Source of the DNA: an uncultured Clostridia bacterium
GTDB taxonomy: Bacteria; Bacillota; Clostridia; Oscillospirales; Oscillospiraceae
Direction: 5' to 3'
NCBI GenBank assembly: GCA_945948535.1
Contig: CAMFBN010000008.1
Location: forward strand, 1-64,000
Length of the DNA: 64,000 nucleotides
Shown here piece after piece: positions 8,416-17,288 of this stretch. Within the stretch, counting starts at the first letter, position 1, and the number at the start of each line of letters is the position of its first letter. Below the pieces are notes generated by a model. The model had not been told where the DNA came from, searched no databases, and saw only the letters and a list, made by a program, of their open reading frames with translations. The position numbers were made by a program, and so were the translations under genes.

Positions 8416-9525
8416 GTGAAGTACCTGTTTATCAACACCGTGGCGGGCTACGGCAGCACGGGCCGCATCGCGGCGGACGAATGCCGGGAGCTGAATGCGC
8501 AGGGACACAGCTGCGTCCTCGCCTACGGACGGATGAAAACCGGCTGTGACGATATTCAGACGGTGAAAATCGGTTCGGAATTTGACGTAAACTGCCACGC
8601 ACTGGAAAGCCGGCTGCTGGATAACAGCGGCTTCGGCTCAAAGAGGGCGACCCGTGCTTTCCTCAAATGGGTGCAGGAATACGACCCGGATGTAATTTGG
8701 CTGCACAACCTCCACGGCTATTACATCCATATTGGGGAACTGTTCGACTATCTTCGCACCTGCAAAAAGAAGATCCTCTGGACGCTCCACGACTGCTGGG
8801 CGTTTACCGGGCATTGCGTGTATTTTGACTACATTCAGTGCGAAAAATGGCAGACCGGCTGCCAAAGCTGCCCTCAGAAGCGCACCTACCCGGAAAGCAT
8901 TCTTGTGGACAACAGCCGGAAGAACTACGAAAAGAAACGCAAATTATTCACCGGAATCCCGAACCTGACTCTGACGGTGCCGTCGCACTGGCTGGAGAGC
9001 CGGGTGAAGCGGAGCTTTCTGAGGGACTACCCGGTGGAGGTTATGGAAAATCAGGTGAACCGGGACATTTTCCGGCCCACACCCGGCGACTTCCGCCGTA
9101 GCCACGGTCTGGAAGACAAATTCGTCATTCTGGGCGTAGCCAGCGTCTGGGAGGAACGCAAGGGGTTAAAGGATTTTCTGGCCCTGTCCCAGATGTTGGA
9201 TACCCGGTTTCGGATTGTGCTCATCGGCCTGAACCGGAAACAGCTGGAAACCCTTCCGAAGGAAATTCTGGGCCTGCCCAGAACCGACAATATCGGGCAA
9301 TTGGTGCAGGCCTATTCCGAGGCGGATGTGTTTGTCTGCCCCAGCACGGAGGAGACCTTCGGTATGACGGTGCTGGAGGCCGCCTGCTGCGGCACCAAAA
9401 CCATCGTCTATCAGGATACCGCCTGTGAAGAGGTAGCCGCCTCCTTCGGCGGTATCGCCGTGCCCCGGGGCGCGGAGCATCTGCGCGATGCCATCATGAA
9501 GATAGCAGGGGAGGAAACAAAGTGA
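8416..9525 (+). CDS. GT4 glycosyltransferase with an internal Cys cluster (colanic-acid WcaC-like subgroup)
   Basis: A 369-aa GT4 enzyme starting at GTG 8416 behind AAGGAGG. The N-terminal half has WLHNLHGYYIHIGELF and TLHDCWAFTGHC, followed by several Cys residues (C-x7-C, then CQSC) typical of the WcaC/WffD-like subgroup. The donor half has LGVASVWEERKGL and PSTEETFGMTVLEAACCGT. It adds a sugar to the growing lipid-linked unit at the cytoplasmic face; donor unknown. The end overlaps the wzy start (GTGA). Confidence 0.85.
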   Translation: MKYLFINTVAGYGSTGRIAADECRELNAQGHSCVLAYGRMKTGCDDIQTVKIGSEFDVNCHALESRLLDNSGFGSKRATRAFLKWVQEYDPDVIWLHNLHGYYIHIGELFDYLRTCKKKILWTLHDCWAFTGHCVYFDYIQCEKWQTGCQSCPQKRTYPESILVDNSRKNYEKKRKLFTGIPNLTLTVPSHWLESRVKRSFLRDYPVEVMENQVNRDIFRPTPGDFRRSHGLEDKFVILGVASVWEERKGLKDFLALSQMLDTRFRIVLIGLNRKQLETLPKEILGLPRTDNIGQLVQAYSEADVFVCPSTEETFGMTVLEAACCGTKTIVYQDTACEEVAASFGGIAVPRGAEHLRDAIMKIAGEETK

Positions 9526-10784
9526 AGCAATACCCATTTCCGAAAAACCGCTGGACAGCCGCCGCCTTCGGCTTGTTCCTGTTTGCCATGCTGCTGCTGG
9601 CCCGGGACACGCTGATTACCTCCATCGTGGTCGGCTTTTACAAATCCCAGTTTCTGATGCTGGCCCTCATGGGGCTGCTGGGTCTGGTATTTGTCCTGTA
9701 CAACCGCCGGAATCTGCGGCAGATTGTGACGGACAGGCGGCTGGGCCTGATTCTGGGCTTCGGGCTGCTGCTGATCGGGGTGATGGTTCTGAAGCGGGAC
9801 TGGCAGATGATGTATCTGAGCATTCTGCTGTGCCTGATTTTCCCGGTGTTTCTGACCTTTTTTACGGATACGGGCCGGGTGGCCAAGTACTATGTGGTAA
9901 CTCTGACCCTGCTCAGCGTATACGCGCTGATCTGCACCTATGTCCTGCGGAAGCTGGGCTATGCAGGCATTGTGCCCCGCCCCTCCACCAGAACCAATGA
10001 CGCGGGCATGGTGTTCTTTGACTACGGCCTGTGCTTTGCGGTGGATCATATGTTCTGGCACCGGAATTTCGGCATTTTCCGGGAGCCGGGGGTGTACCAG
10101 TTTTTCCTGCTGCTGGGGCTGTATCTGAACCACTACCATGTGCAGTGGGAAAAAGAGAGGAGCCGCTGGATTTTCAGCATTCTGCTGGCGGTGACCATGC
10201 TTTCCACCTACTCCATCGGCGGCTTCGCGGAACTGGGCCTGTTCGCCGTGTTTGTCTATCTGGATAAGCAGTATTACCGAACCAGAGTGGGCCGCTGGGT
10301 GGGCATCGGCTGCGTCGCGGCGGCGCTGGCGGTGGTGGCAGCGGTGTTCATCCGATCCCGGATGCCGGATTTTGTCCTGTCGCCGCTGTATGAGCTGTAC
10401 GATATGTTTGTGCGCCTGACCACAGCTTCGGATTCCTCCGTAGACCGGGGAAGCGCCTTGATTACCGATCTGCGCCTGTTCCTCGATCATCCGCTGTTTG
10501 GTACAAAAATCGCGCCGGTGCTGCACGGAACCAATCACAATACCAGCTCTACGTTGATTCTGTTCGCCATTGCGGGCATTGCCGGCGGCGTGCTGCATCT
10601 GGCATCCTGGATTGCGCTGCTGTGGAAAAAGGAGCGGAACGTTCTCGGGAACCTCCTTCTGCTGCTGATTTTCCTCATGTCCTTCAACACCCAGAATCTG
10701 GTTGCCGATGTGTTTTTCTGGCTGTTCCCCGTCATGGCGCTGACCGAGCGGGGACTGCCGCTTTTCAGGAAGAAGGAGGCGTAA
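9522..10784 (+). CDS. wzy: Wzy-type O-antigen/capsule polymerase (multi-pass membrane protein)
   Basis: A 420-aa very hydrophobic protein with about 11-12 membrane helices and a large loop carrying FGIFREPGVYQFFL, a motif common in O-antigen ligase/polymerase-type proteins. A second loop with DSSVDRGSALITDLRLFLDHPLFGTK resembles the RGxxW/F-GxG loop of this group. Start GTG 9522 overlaps the previous stop and has a GGAGG site. Wzy polymerises lipid-linked repeats outside the membrane after flipping by Wzx. The symbol is by role and context; Wzy sequences diverge strongly. Confidence 0.8.
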   Translation: MKQYPFPKNRWTAAAFGLFLFAMLLLARDTLITSIVVGFYKSQFLMLALMGLLGLVFVLYNRRNLRQIVTDRRLGLILGFGLLLIGVMVLKRDWQMMYLSILLCLIFPVFLTFFTDTGRVAKYYVVTLTLLSVYALICTYVLRKLGYAGIVPRPSTRTNDAGMVFFDYGLCFAVDHMFWHRNFGIFREPGVYQFFLLLGLYLNHYHVQWEKERSRWIFSILLAVTMLSTYSIGGFAELGLFAVFVYLDKQYYRTRVGRWVGIGCVAAALAVVAAVFIRSRMPDFVLSPLYELYDMFVRLTTASDSSVDRGSALITDLRLFLDHPLFGTKIAPVLHGTNHNTSSTLILFAIAGIAGGVLHLASWIALLWKKERNVLGNLLLLLIFLMSFNTQNLVADVFFWLFPVMALTERGLPLFRKKEA

Positions 10785-11603
10785 ATGGAACAGGAGCTGC
10801 TGCGTAAAGTCCAGCTGACCCTGCTGGAAATCGCTGTGGAAATCAAACGGGTCTGCGAGGAAAACGACATTCGCTACTTTCTTTCCGACGGCACCTTTCT
10901 GGGGGCTGTCCGGCATCAGGGCTTCATACCCTGGGACGACGACATGGACATGGGGATGCTCCGGGCGGATTACGAGAAATTCTGCCGCATTGCGCCCATG
11001 GCACTGAAACCGGAATACTGTCTGGAAACCTGGGATAGTGACAGCGGCTACGGCCTGCCCTTTGCCAAGGTGATGAAGCGAAATACGGTATATCTGGAAA
11101 GCAAAAAGAATACAAAAATGCGGGAAAAAGGCTTTTATGTGGACATTTTTCCCTTTGATAACGCGCCAGCCGGGAAGGAAGCGCAGCAGGCGCTGGTGCG
11201 CAGGCTGACCTCCATGGCTCGGGTGATGCTGATGAAGTGCGGCTATCAGCCCTGGATGGAGCAGGACAGAATCCTGTGGAAAAAGCGTGTGGGCTACCTG
11301 TACTACCAGCTGAAGGCCCTGTTCGTGTCCCATCAGGAGCTGGCCCGTTCCTATGACGCGCTGGCGGTGTCCTTCCCGGAAAGCGACGTGCTTCTGGAGC
11401 AGAGCGGCCGCCCCAGACCCACCTTCTTCCGGCGGCAGTGGTGCGAGGAGCTAGCGCAGTATACCTTTGAGGGCGTGACCTTTCCCGGCCCCCGGGACTA
11501 TGACGCCTACCTTACCAACCACTACGGCGACTATAGAAATCCGCCCCCGGAGGGCAGCCGGGAAAACCGGCATCAGATCATACAAATTGATTTTGGGATG
11601 TGA
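10785..11603 (+). CDS. LicD-family phosphotransferase
   Basis: A 272-aa LicD protein: RYFLSDGTFLGAVRHQGFIPW DDD MDMG with the acidic metal/nucleotide motif near residues 45-50, and later FYVDIFPFDNAP. LicD proteins transfer phosphocholine, glycerol-phosphate or similar from CDP-linked donors to sugars. An AAGGAGG site precedes the ATG. Its place between wzy and further GTs implies that the Wzx/Wzy polymer carries a phospho-substituent; no CDP-choline or CDP-glycerol genes are seen nearby, so the substituent is unknown. Confidence 0.88.
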   Translation: MEQELLRKVQLTLLEIAVEIKRVCEENDIRYFLSDGTFLGAVRHQGFIPWDDDMDMGMLRADYEKFCRIAPMALKPEYCLETWDSDSGYGLPFAKVMKRNTVYLESKKNTKMREKGFYVDIFPFDNAPAGKEAQQALVRRLTSMARVMLMKCGYQPWMEQDRILWKKRVGYLYYQLKALFVSHQELARSYDALAVSFPESDVLLEQSGRPRPTFFRRQWCEELAQYTFEGVTFPGPRDYDAYLTNHYGDYRNPPPEGSRENRHQIIQIDFGM

Positions 11604-11604
11604 A

Positions 11605-12708
11605 ATGATGAAACGAATCCTGTTTCTGACGAATTATGCCTCGCCCTACCGGGTTCGTTTCTTTGACGAGCTTGGAAAGTCGGCGCAGGTGACGGTGCTG
11701 TATTCCGACCGGCGGGGCACCCTCAGCCATCGGGACGCCAGCTGGTTTGAAGAGGGTCAGGGCGGCTTCCGGGCTGTGCAGCTGGGCGGCGCCATGGGCA
11801 AGGGCAGAAAAACCCTGTGTCTGAGTGTGCTTCGGTGGCTCCGGCGGGATTACGACGCCATCATCGTGGCGGGCTATTCCTCGCCCACGGTGATTCTGGC
11901 CATGCTCTGGATGCGGCTGCTTCGGATTCCCTTTTACATGGAAATTGACGGCGGCCTGATCCGCGAAAGCAGCGGACTGCGCTACCGGATCAAGCGGTTC
12001 CTTGTGCGGCTTCCCAGCGGCTGGCTCAGCTCCGGCCGGTATCCCACGGAATTCCTGACCCATTACGGCGCTGACCCCGACAAAATTACTGAATACCCTT
12101 TTTCCTCCCTGTTTGCGGCGGATATTCTGCCGGACGTGCCCACAAGGGAAGAAAAATGGGAGCTGCGCCGCCGGCTGAATATCCCGGAAGAAAAAATGAT
12201 ACTCGCCGTGGGGCAGTTCATCTGGCGAAAGGGCTTTGACATTCTTTTGCAGGCGGCAACGACCCTGCCAAAGGACGTGGGCATCTACATCGTCGGCGGC
12301 GAAGCCACGGAGCGGTATCTGCAAATGCGGCAGGAACTGGGGCTGCGCAACGTCCATTTCCTCGGCTTCCGTCCAAAGGAGCAGCTGATGGAATACTACC
12401 GGGCGGCGGATGTGTTCTGCCTGCCCACCCGGGAGGACATCTGGGGTCTGGTGGTGAATGAGGCCATGGCCTTCGGCCTGCCGTTGGTGACGACAGATCA
12501 GTGTGTGGCGGGCATGGAGCTGGTGGAGGAGGGCGTCAACGGCTTCCTCACCCCCATCGAAGACCCCGAGGCCCTGAGCAATTGCCTGAACCGGGTGCTG
12601 TCTTCTGACATGGAGGCCATGGGCCGGGTGTCGCTACAGAAAATTCAGGGCTATACCATCGAAAAAATGGCCCAGGCCCATCTGCGCCTGCTGGATGAAA
12701 AGGAGTAA
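11605..12708 (+). CDS. GT4 glycosyltransferase
   Basis: About 367 aa with a GT-B fold. The N terminus reads RILFLTNYASPYRVRFFDELG; the donor domain has VGQFIWRKGFDILLQA and PTREDIWGLVVNEAMAFGLP (the EX7E-type motif). Tandem ATG ATG at 11605/11608 follow the LicD stop by one base; the track start at 11500 lies inside licD and is rejected. The acceptor half has a single hydrophobic patch (RLLRIPFYMEI) consistent with membrane association. Donor and linkage unknown. Confidence 0.85.
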   Translation: MMKRILFLTNYASPYRVRFFDELGKSAQVTVLYSDRRGTLSHRDASWFEEGQGGFRAVQLGGAMGKGRKTLCLSVLRWLRRDYDAIIVAGYSSPTVILAMLWMRLLRIPFYMEIDGGLIRESSGLRYRIKRFLVRLPSGWLSSGRYPTEFLTHYGADPDKITEYPFSSLFAADILPDVPTREEKWELRRRLNIPEEKMILAVGQFIWRKGFDILLQAATTLPKDVGIYIVGGEATERYLQMRQELGLRNVHFLGFRPKEQLMEYYRAADVFCLPTREDIWGLVVNEAMAFGLPLVTTDQCVAGMELVEEGVNGFLTPIEDPEALSNCLNRVLSSDMEAMGRVSLQKIQGYTIEKMAQAHLRLLDEKE

Positions 12709-12711
12709 GCC

Positions 12712-13527
12712 ATGATTCGATTCAGTGTTATTACGGTCTGTCTCAACGCCGGTCAGGCGCTTTTGGATACGGTGGCAAGCACCCTGAATCAGACCTATGG
12801 GGACTTTGAGATCATCGTGAAGGACGGCGGCTCCCAGGATGGAAGCATTGAAAAGCTTCCCCAGGACGACAGAATCCGCCTTGTCACCCGGCAGGATACC
12901 GGCATCTACGACGCCATGAATCAGGGAATTGAGGAAGCAATGGGCGATTACCTGATCTTCATGAACTGCGGCGATTATTTCTACAGCCCGGATACGCTGT
13001 GTGCCATCGCCGACGGCATCGGGGAGAGCCGGGAGCCTGTCTACTATGGAAAGTGCTTTGACCGGATGACCGGTCAGGTGCGGGCCTACCCCAGGCACCT
13101 GACCCGGATGACCTGTTACCGCACCATGATCTGTCATCAGGCCACCATTTACCGGGCGGATATCCTTAAGCAGCGTCCCTACGACCTGTCCTACCGGATT
13201 CTGGCAGACCGGGAGATGCTGTGGTATCTGGTCTGCGAAAAAAAGGTAGAGCCCAAATACCTGGACACGGTCATTGCCAATTATCAGGGCGGCGGAGAAA
13301 GCGCCAGCGAAAAGCACATCGCCCGGAACCGGGCAGACCAGCAGCGGCTGCTGGATACCTATTACCCCAAAGCGGAGCAGCTGAAATACAAGTTCCTGAT
13401 GGCCCTGACCTTCCAGAAGCTGCGGGTTTCCCTGTCCAAAAGCCCGAAATTCAGTAAGTATTATTTTAAAACCGTACAGGCGCTCTATGACTGTAAGGAA
13501 AAATTGACACACCGGAAGGGGAGATGA
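12712..13527 (+). CDS. GT2 glycosyltransferase (WcaA/WfgS-like)
   Basis: A 271-aa GT-A enzyme: FSVITVCLNAGQALLDTV, IVKDGGSQDGS, then DAMNQGIEEAMGDYLIFMNCGD, where NCGD stands for the usual DxD. This is the variant seen in the WfgS-like GT2 subgroup. It is shorter than the 320-aa GT2 paralogues elsewhere in the locus and lacks their NGGLSAARN block, so it is a separate lineage. Three-base spacing to both neighbours indicates the same operon. Confidence 0.83.
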   Translation: MIRFSVITVCLNAGQALLDTVASTLNQTYGDFEIIVKDGGSQDGSIEKLPQDDRIRLVTRQDTGIYDAMNQGIEEAMGDYLIFMNCGDYFYSPDTLCAIADGIGESREPVYYGKCFDRMTGQVRAYPRHLTRMTCYRTMICHQATIYRADILKQRPYDLSYRILADREMLWYLVCEKKVEPKYLDTVIANYQGGGESASEKHIARNRADQQRLLDTYYPKAEQLKYKFLMALTFQKLRVSLSKSPKFSKYYFKTVQALYDCKEKLTHRKGR

Positions 13528-13530
13528 CCA

Positions 13531-14793
13531 ATGCGGCTTTTGTGGCTGTGTAATGTGGCGCCCAGCGAGGTGCGGCAGGCTGCCGGCGGCAGGCCGGGCA
13601 GCGGCTGGTGGCTGGATCACGCCTTCAGCGACCTGCGCAACACGGGCATCCCCATGCGGGTGCTGTACCCGGAAGAAACCGGCCGGGGCGAACTGGATGA
13701 CAAATGCAGCTACGCCACCTTCCGCCGGCCGGACAGGCATAAATACGACCCCGCCATGGAAACCTTTTTTGGGCAGGAGCTTCAGGACTTCCAACCGGAT
13801 GTGATTCACATTTGGGGCACGGAGTATGCCCATACGCTGGCAATGCTCCGGGCCTGCGAGAAGGTCGGGCTGCTGGACCGGACGGCAGTCAGCATTCAGG
13901 GGCTGTGCACGGCCTGCGCCCGGCACTATACGGAGGGCATTCCCTATGCTGTTCAGCGGCGGTTTACTTTTCGGGATTTTCTGCGGCAGGACAACATTTT
14001 GCAGCAGCAGAAAAAGTACGCCCTTCGCGGGAAGATGGAGACGAAAGCACTGCAAATCACCCGTCATGTCATCGGGCGCACCGACTGGGACCGGGCCTGC
14101 ACCGGGCAGACCGCCCCACAGGCGCAGTATCATTTCTGCAACGAGACGCTGCGTGAGCCCTTCTATACGGGCCGGTGGCGCTATGCAGAGTGCGAAAAGC
14201 ACCGGATTTTTACCTCCAGCTGCGTCTATCCCATCAAGGGCTTCCATTATCTGCTGGAAGCCTTTGCGCAGGTAGTGCGCAGGTACCCGGATGCCACGCT
14301 GGCAGTACCGGGGGTCGGCTTTCTGGACGGCGGACTGAAAAGCAGGCTCCGCCGGGACAGCTACCACAAATATCTGATGGAGCTGGCAAAGCAGTACCAG
14401 CTGGGGGACAAAATCACGTTTCTGGGAAAGCTTACACCGGAGGGAATGCGGGAGCAATATCTGCGCGCGAATGTGTTTACGCTGCCCTCCACGGTGGACA
14501 ACTCCCCCAATTCTCTGGGAGAGGCCATGCTTTTGGGTACGCCCTGCGTGGCGGCGGACGTGGGCGGTGTCAGCACCATGCTGAACCACGGCAGGGAAGG
14601 ATTCCTTTACCCTTCCGCCGACCCGGAGATGCTGGCCTATGATATCTGCCGGGTCTTTGAGATGGAAGACCGGGCGGAAACGCTGGGGGAGGAGGCATCC
14701 CGCCACGCCGCGAAAACCCATGACCCGGCGGAAAATCTGCACGACCTGCTGGATATCTACCATCGCTTGTCCGGAGAGGAGAGGGAACCATGA
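13531..14793 (+). CDS. GT4 glycosyltransferase
   Basis: A 420-aa GT-B enzyme. The acceptor half has RPGSGWWLDHAF and DVIHIWGTEYAH; the donor half has SCVYPIKGFHYLLEAF, FLGKLTPEGMREQYL and PSTVDNSPNSLGEAMLLGTPCVAADVGGV. Note the stretch CTACARHYTEGIPYA with two close Cys. The ATGA overlap couples it to the next GT2 gene. Donor unknown. Confidence 0.85.
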   Translation: MRLLWLCNVAPSEVRQAAGGRPGSGWWLDHAFSDLRNTGIPMRVLYPEETGRGELDDKCSYATFRRPDRHKYDPAMETFFGQELQDFQPDVIHIWGTEYAHTLAMLRACEKVGLLDRTAVSIQGLCTACARHYTEGIPYAVQRRFTFRDFLRQDNILQQQKKYALRGKMETKALQITRHVIGRTDWDRACTGQTAPQAQYHFCNETLREPFYTGRWRYAECEKHRIFTSSCVYPIKGFHYLLEAFAQVVRRYPDATLAVPGVGFLDGGLKSRLRRDSYHKYLMELAKQYQLGDKITFLGKLTPEGMREQYLRANVFTLPSTVDNSPNSLGEAMLLGTPCVAADVGGVSTMLNHGREGFLYPSADPEMLAYDICRVFEMEDRAETLGEEASRHAAKTHDPAENLHDLLDIYHRLSGEEREP

Positions 14794-15773
14794 AGCAAAG
14801 CCCACGAATCAGCGTCATCGTGCCGGTATACAATGTGGCGGCCTGGCTTCCCCGGTGCGTGGACTCCATTCTCGCCCAGACCTGTAATAATCTGGAAATT
14901 CTTCTGGTAGACGACGGTTCTTCCGATGATTCCGGCAGAATCTGCGACGCTTATGCAGAAAAAGACCCCAGAATCCGGGTGATCCACAAGAAAAACGGGG
15001 GCCTCAGCAGCGCCCGAAACGCCGGGCTGGATGTGGCCACGGGGGCGTATATCGGCTTTGTGGACAGCGACGACTGGATTGAGCCGGAGATGTACGCCGA
15101 AATGCTGGCGCTGATGGAGAAGTACGACGCCCAGCTGGTCTGCGCCGGACGCTGTGATGTGGACGGCGGGACGGGGGAGAAGACCCTTGGCCTGTGTCCG
15201 GAGCGGGAGGAGTGCGTCAGCGGGGAAACGCTGGCGGGCAGGATTTTTCTGTGGGACCACTGTGATTCCAGCGCCTGCGACAAGCTCTACCGCCGGGAAT
15301 TGTTCGATGGAATCCGCTACCCCGAGGGGAAAACCTGTGAGGACATTCCCGTGACCTACCGGCTGGCGCTGAAGGCCCGGCGGGCAGTCCTCTGCGACCG
15401 TCCCTTTTACAACTATTTTCACCGCTCCGGCAGCATTTCCAAGGGCGCGGGAATCACGGAAAAAACCTTCCATTATTCCCTGCATACTGCCGTGATTCTG
15501 GAGGATATCCGAAAGAATCACCCGAATATTGCCCCCCAGGCGGAATATTTGCGGGTGCACTCCCTGTACCATATTCTCCTCCGGCTGGATCATGCCGCCC
15601 CGGATATCCGCAGAACCTACCAGGCACAGTACAGTGAGGCCCGCCGGGAACTGGCGAAACACTGGAAATTTATCCTGACCTGCCCCTGGCTTACCATGCA
15701 GCAGCGGGTCACGAATCTTCTGCTGATTGCAAATCTGTACCATATTCTGCGCCCGCTGTTTCACAGGGCGTGA
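14790..15773 (+). CDS. GT2 glycosyltransferase (EpsJ/CpsI-like, 327 aa)
   Basis: Typical Firmicutes capsule GT2: RISVIVPVYNVAAWLPRCVDS, LLVDDGSSDDSGRICDAYAEKD, NGGLSSARNAGLD and FVDSDDW (DxD). A C-terminal helical region of about 120 residues follows. It is the first of a family of seven closely similar GT2 genes of 320-327 aa in this window (others at 21519, 22514, 27718, 28705, 30467, 31429). ATG overlaps the upstream stop by 4 nt. Confidence 0.88.
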   Translation: MKQSPRISVIVPVYNVAAWLPRCVDSILAQTCNNLEILLVDDGSSDDSGRICDAYAEKDPRIRVIHKKNGGLSSARNAGLDVATGAYIGFVDSDDWIEPEMYAEMLALMEKYDAQLVCAGRCDVDGGTGEKTLGLCPEREECVSGETLAGRIFLWDHCDSSACDKLYRRELFDGIRYPEGKTCEDIPVTYRLALKARRAVLCDRPFYNYFHRSGSISKGAGITEKTFHYSLHTAVILEDIRKNHPNIAPQAEYLRVHSLYHILLRLDHAAPDIRRTYQAQYSEARRELAKHWKFILTCPWLTMQQRVTNLLLIANLYHILRPLFHRA

Positions 15774-15785
15774 GTGGGAGCGCCC

Positions 15786-17171
15786 ATGAAACAACGTAAC
15801 CGTATCGCTTTTTTTAACATCCTAAGCACCGTGGTGCTGAAGGGCTCCGCCTTCTTTACGGGTATGATCTTTGCCCGTCTTCTGGGCGGCAGCGGCTATG
15901 GCAGCCTGAAGCTCTACAACATCTCCGTGAGCATTGTCGCCGTGCTGTTTTCCCTGCAGACCCAGACCACTCTGCCCAATGCCAAGGTGGAGTATTCCCA
16001 GGCCCAGCAGAAGGGCTATCAGTCCGCGGCCATGACGTTGTCGGTGCTTTCCTTTGGAATCTGCACCGGCATCGTGCTGCTGTTTCTGAAACCGGTGTCG
16101 GCCCTGCTGGATTTGCGGCCCGCGCTGGTGCTGCTGGTGCTGTTTCAGGCCTTCGGCACTTTCTGCACCGAGTTTTTGAACAAGAAAAATGTCTACGAGT
16201 TCCGGGCAGGCTGGAACATGATCCTGTCCCTCGTGATGACGCTGGTGCCGCTGGCACTGGCAATCCTCCTGATTCTGCAAATGCCCTACGAGACCCGGTA
16301 TATGGGCCGGGTGATTGCCAATTCCCTGTCCTACGGTCTGGTGGGCACCGGCATCTGCATCGCCATTTTGCTGCGGGGGAAGACCTTTTATCATAAGGAA
16401 TATTGGAAATTCTGCCTGATTCTGGCCCTTCCCGCAGTGTTTCACAACCTGTCCGACCTGATTCTCAATCAGATGGACTCGCTGATGCTGAACGCCCTTA
16501 TGAACACGGCTGCCGTGGGCTACTACGGCAACGCTTGGAACTTTGCCAATTTCCTGTTCATCCTGTTTCAGGCCCTGAACAACATCTGGTGCGCCTATTT
16601 CTTCGAGGAGATGAAGACGGGGGAACGGGAATCCATGCTGGCAAAATCCCGGAATTTTCTGGAGGTATTCACCATTCTGGCCTGCGGCTTTCTGCTGCTG
16701 GCGCCGGAGGTGTACCATGTGTACGCGCCGAAGGAATTCTGGGTGGCGACCATGCTGATTCCCCTGTTCGTATCGGGATATTATGTAAACTTCCTGTGCA
16801 CCTTCCCGGTGAACTTTGAGTATTACCACAAGAAGCCCAAGGTGGTGGCGGCGATTACCATTTCCTCGTCGCTGCTGAATCTGGTGCTGAATTACGTACT
16901 CATCAAGGCCATGGGCATGGCGGGCGCGGCGGTGGCGACGCTGATTTCCCACGGCCTGCAGCTGACGCTCCATCATCTTTACGCATCCCGCTTGGGAAAG
17001 AAGGACTACCCCTTCCCGCTGAAGCTGTGGGCGGCGTATCCTGTGGCATTCTGCGCCGTTCTGGCGGTGGTGTTCCTGCTGCCGAACGCATGGTTTATCC
17101 GCTGGCCGCTGGGCGCGGTTCTGGGCATTTTCATGCTCCTGCGGGTAAAACAGCGGAAGGTATTGATATAA
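15786..17171 (+). CDS. wzx: Wzx-type lipid-linked oligosaccharide flippase (MATE/PST family)
   Basis: About 461 aa with roughly 12 membrane helices beginning NRIAFFNILSTVVLKGSAFFTGMIFARLLG, the usual opening of polysaccharide transport (PST) flippases. The protein contains YYGNAWNFANFLFILFQALNNIW and several YYHKK-type cytoplasmic loops. The ATG at 15786 with GGGAG before it is preferred to the GTG at 15774. It moves undecaprenyl-PP-linked repeat units to the outer face for the Wzy polymerase at 9522. It ends the first transcription unit; a terminator follows within 10 nt. Confidence 0.88.
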   Translation: MKQRNRIAFFNILSTVVLKGSAFFTGMIFARLLGGSGYGSLKLYNISVSIVAVLFSLQTQTTLPNAKVEYSQAQQKGYQSAAMTLSVLSFGICTGIVLLFLKPVSALLDLRPALVLLVLFQAFGTFCTEFLNKKNVYEFRAGWNMILSLVMTLVPLALAILLILQMPYETRYMGRVIANSLSYGLVGTGICIAILLRGKTFYHKEYWKFCLILALPAVFHNLSDLILNQMDSLMLNALMNTAAVGYYGNAWNFANFLFILFQALNNIWCAYFFEEMKTGERESMLAKSRNFLEVFTILACGFLLLAPEVYHVYAPKEFWVATMLIPLFVSGYYVNFLCTFPVNFEYYHKKPKVVAAITISSSLLNLVLNYVLIKAMGMAGAAVATLISHGLQLTLHHLYASRLGKKDYPFPLKLWAAYPVAFCAVLAVVFLLPNAWFIRWPLGAVLGIFMLLRVKQRKVLI

Positions 17172-17177
17172 TTTTCA

Positions 17178-17206
17178 GCGGTCGGGCTTATCTGCCCGGC
17201 CGCTTT
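17178..17206 (+). terminator. Intrinsic terminator after wzx
   Basis: A 10-bp stem GCGGTCGGGC / GCCCGGCCGC (one T.G pair) with a 6-nt loop is followed by TTT. It separates the Wzx/Wzy half of the locus from the ABC-export half. Confidence 0.75.
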
Positions 17207-17214
17207 ACTTGTGC

Positions 17215-17243
17215 TTGCAATTCCATAAGAAAAGATGTATAAT
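17215..17243 (+). promoter_or_regulatory. Internal promoter of the second polysaccharide unit
   Basis: TTGCAA (17215-17220), a spacer of 17 nt, TATAAT (17238-17243). It is a near-consensus sigma-A promoter just behind the terminator and 45 nt before the next start, so the 15-kb downstream block can be expressed independently. Confidence 0.85.
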
Positions 17244-17288
17244 ACACACGAAATTGTGACCATTTTTTCCTATGTGAGGCGCTAGCGT

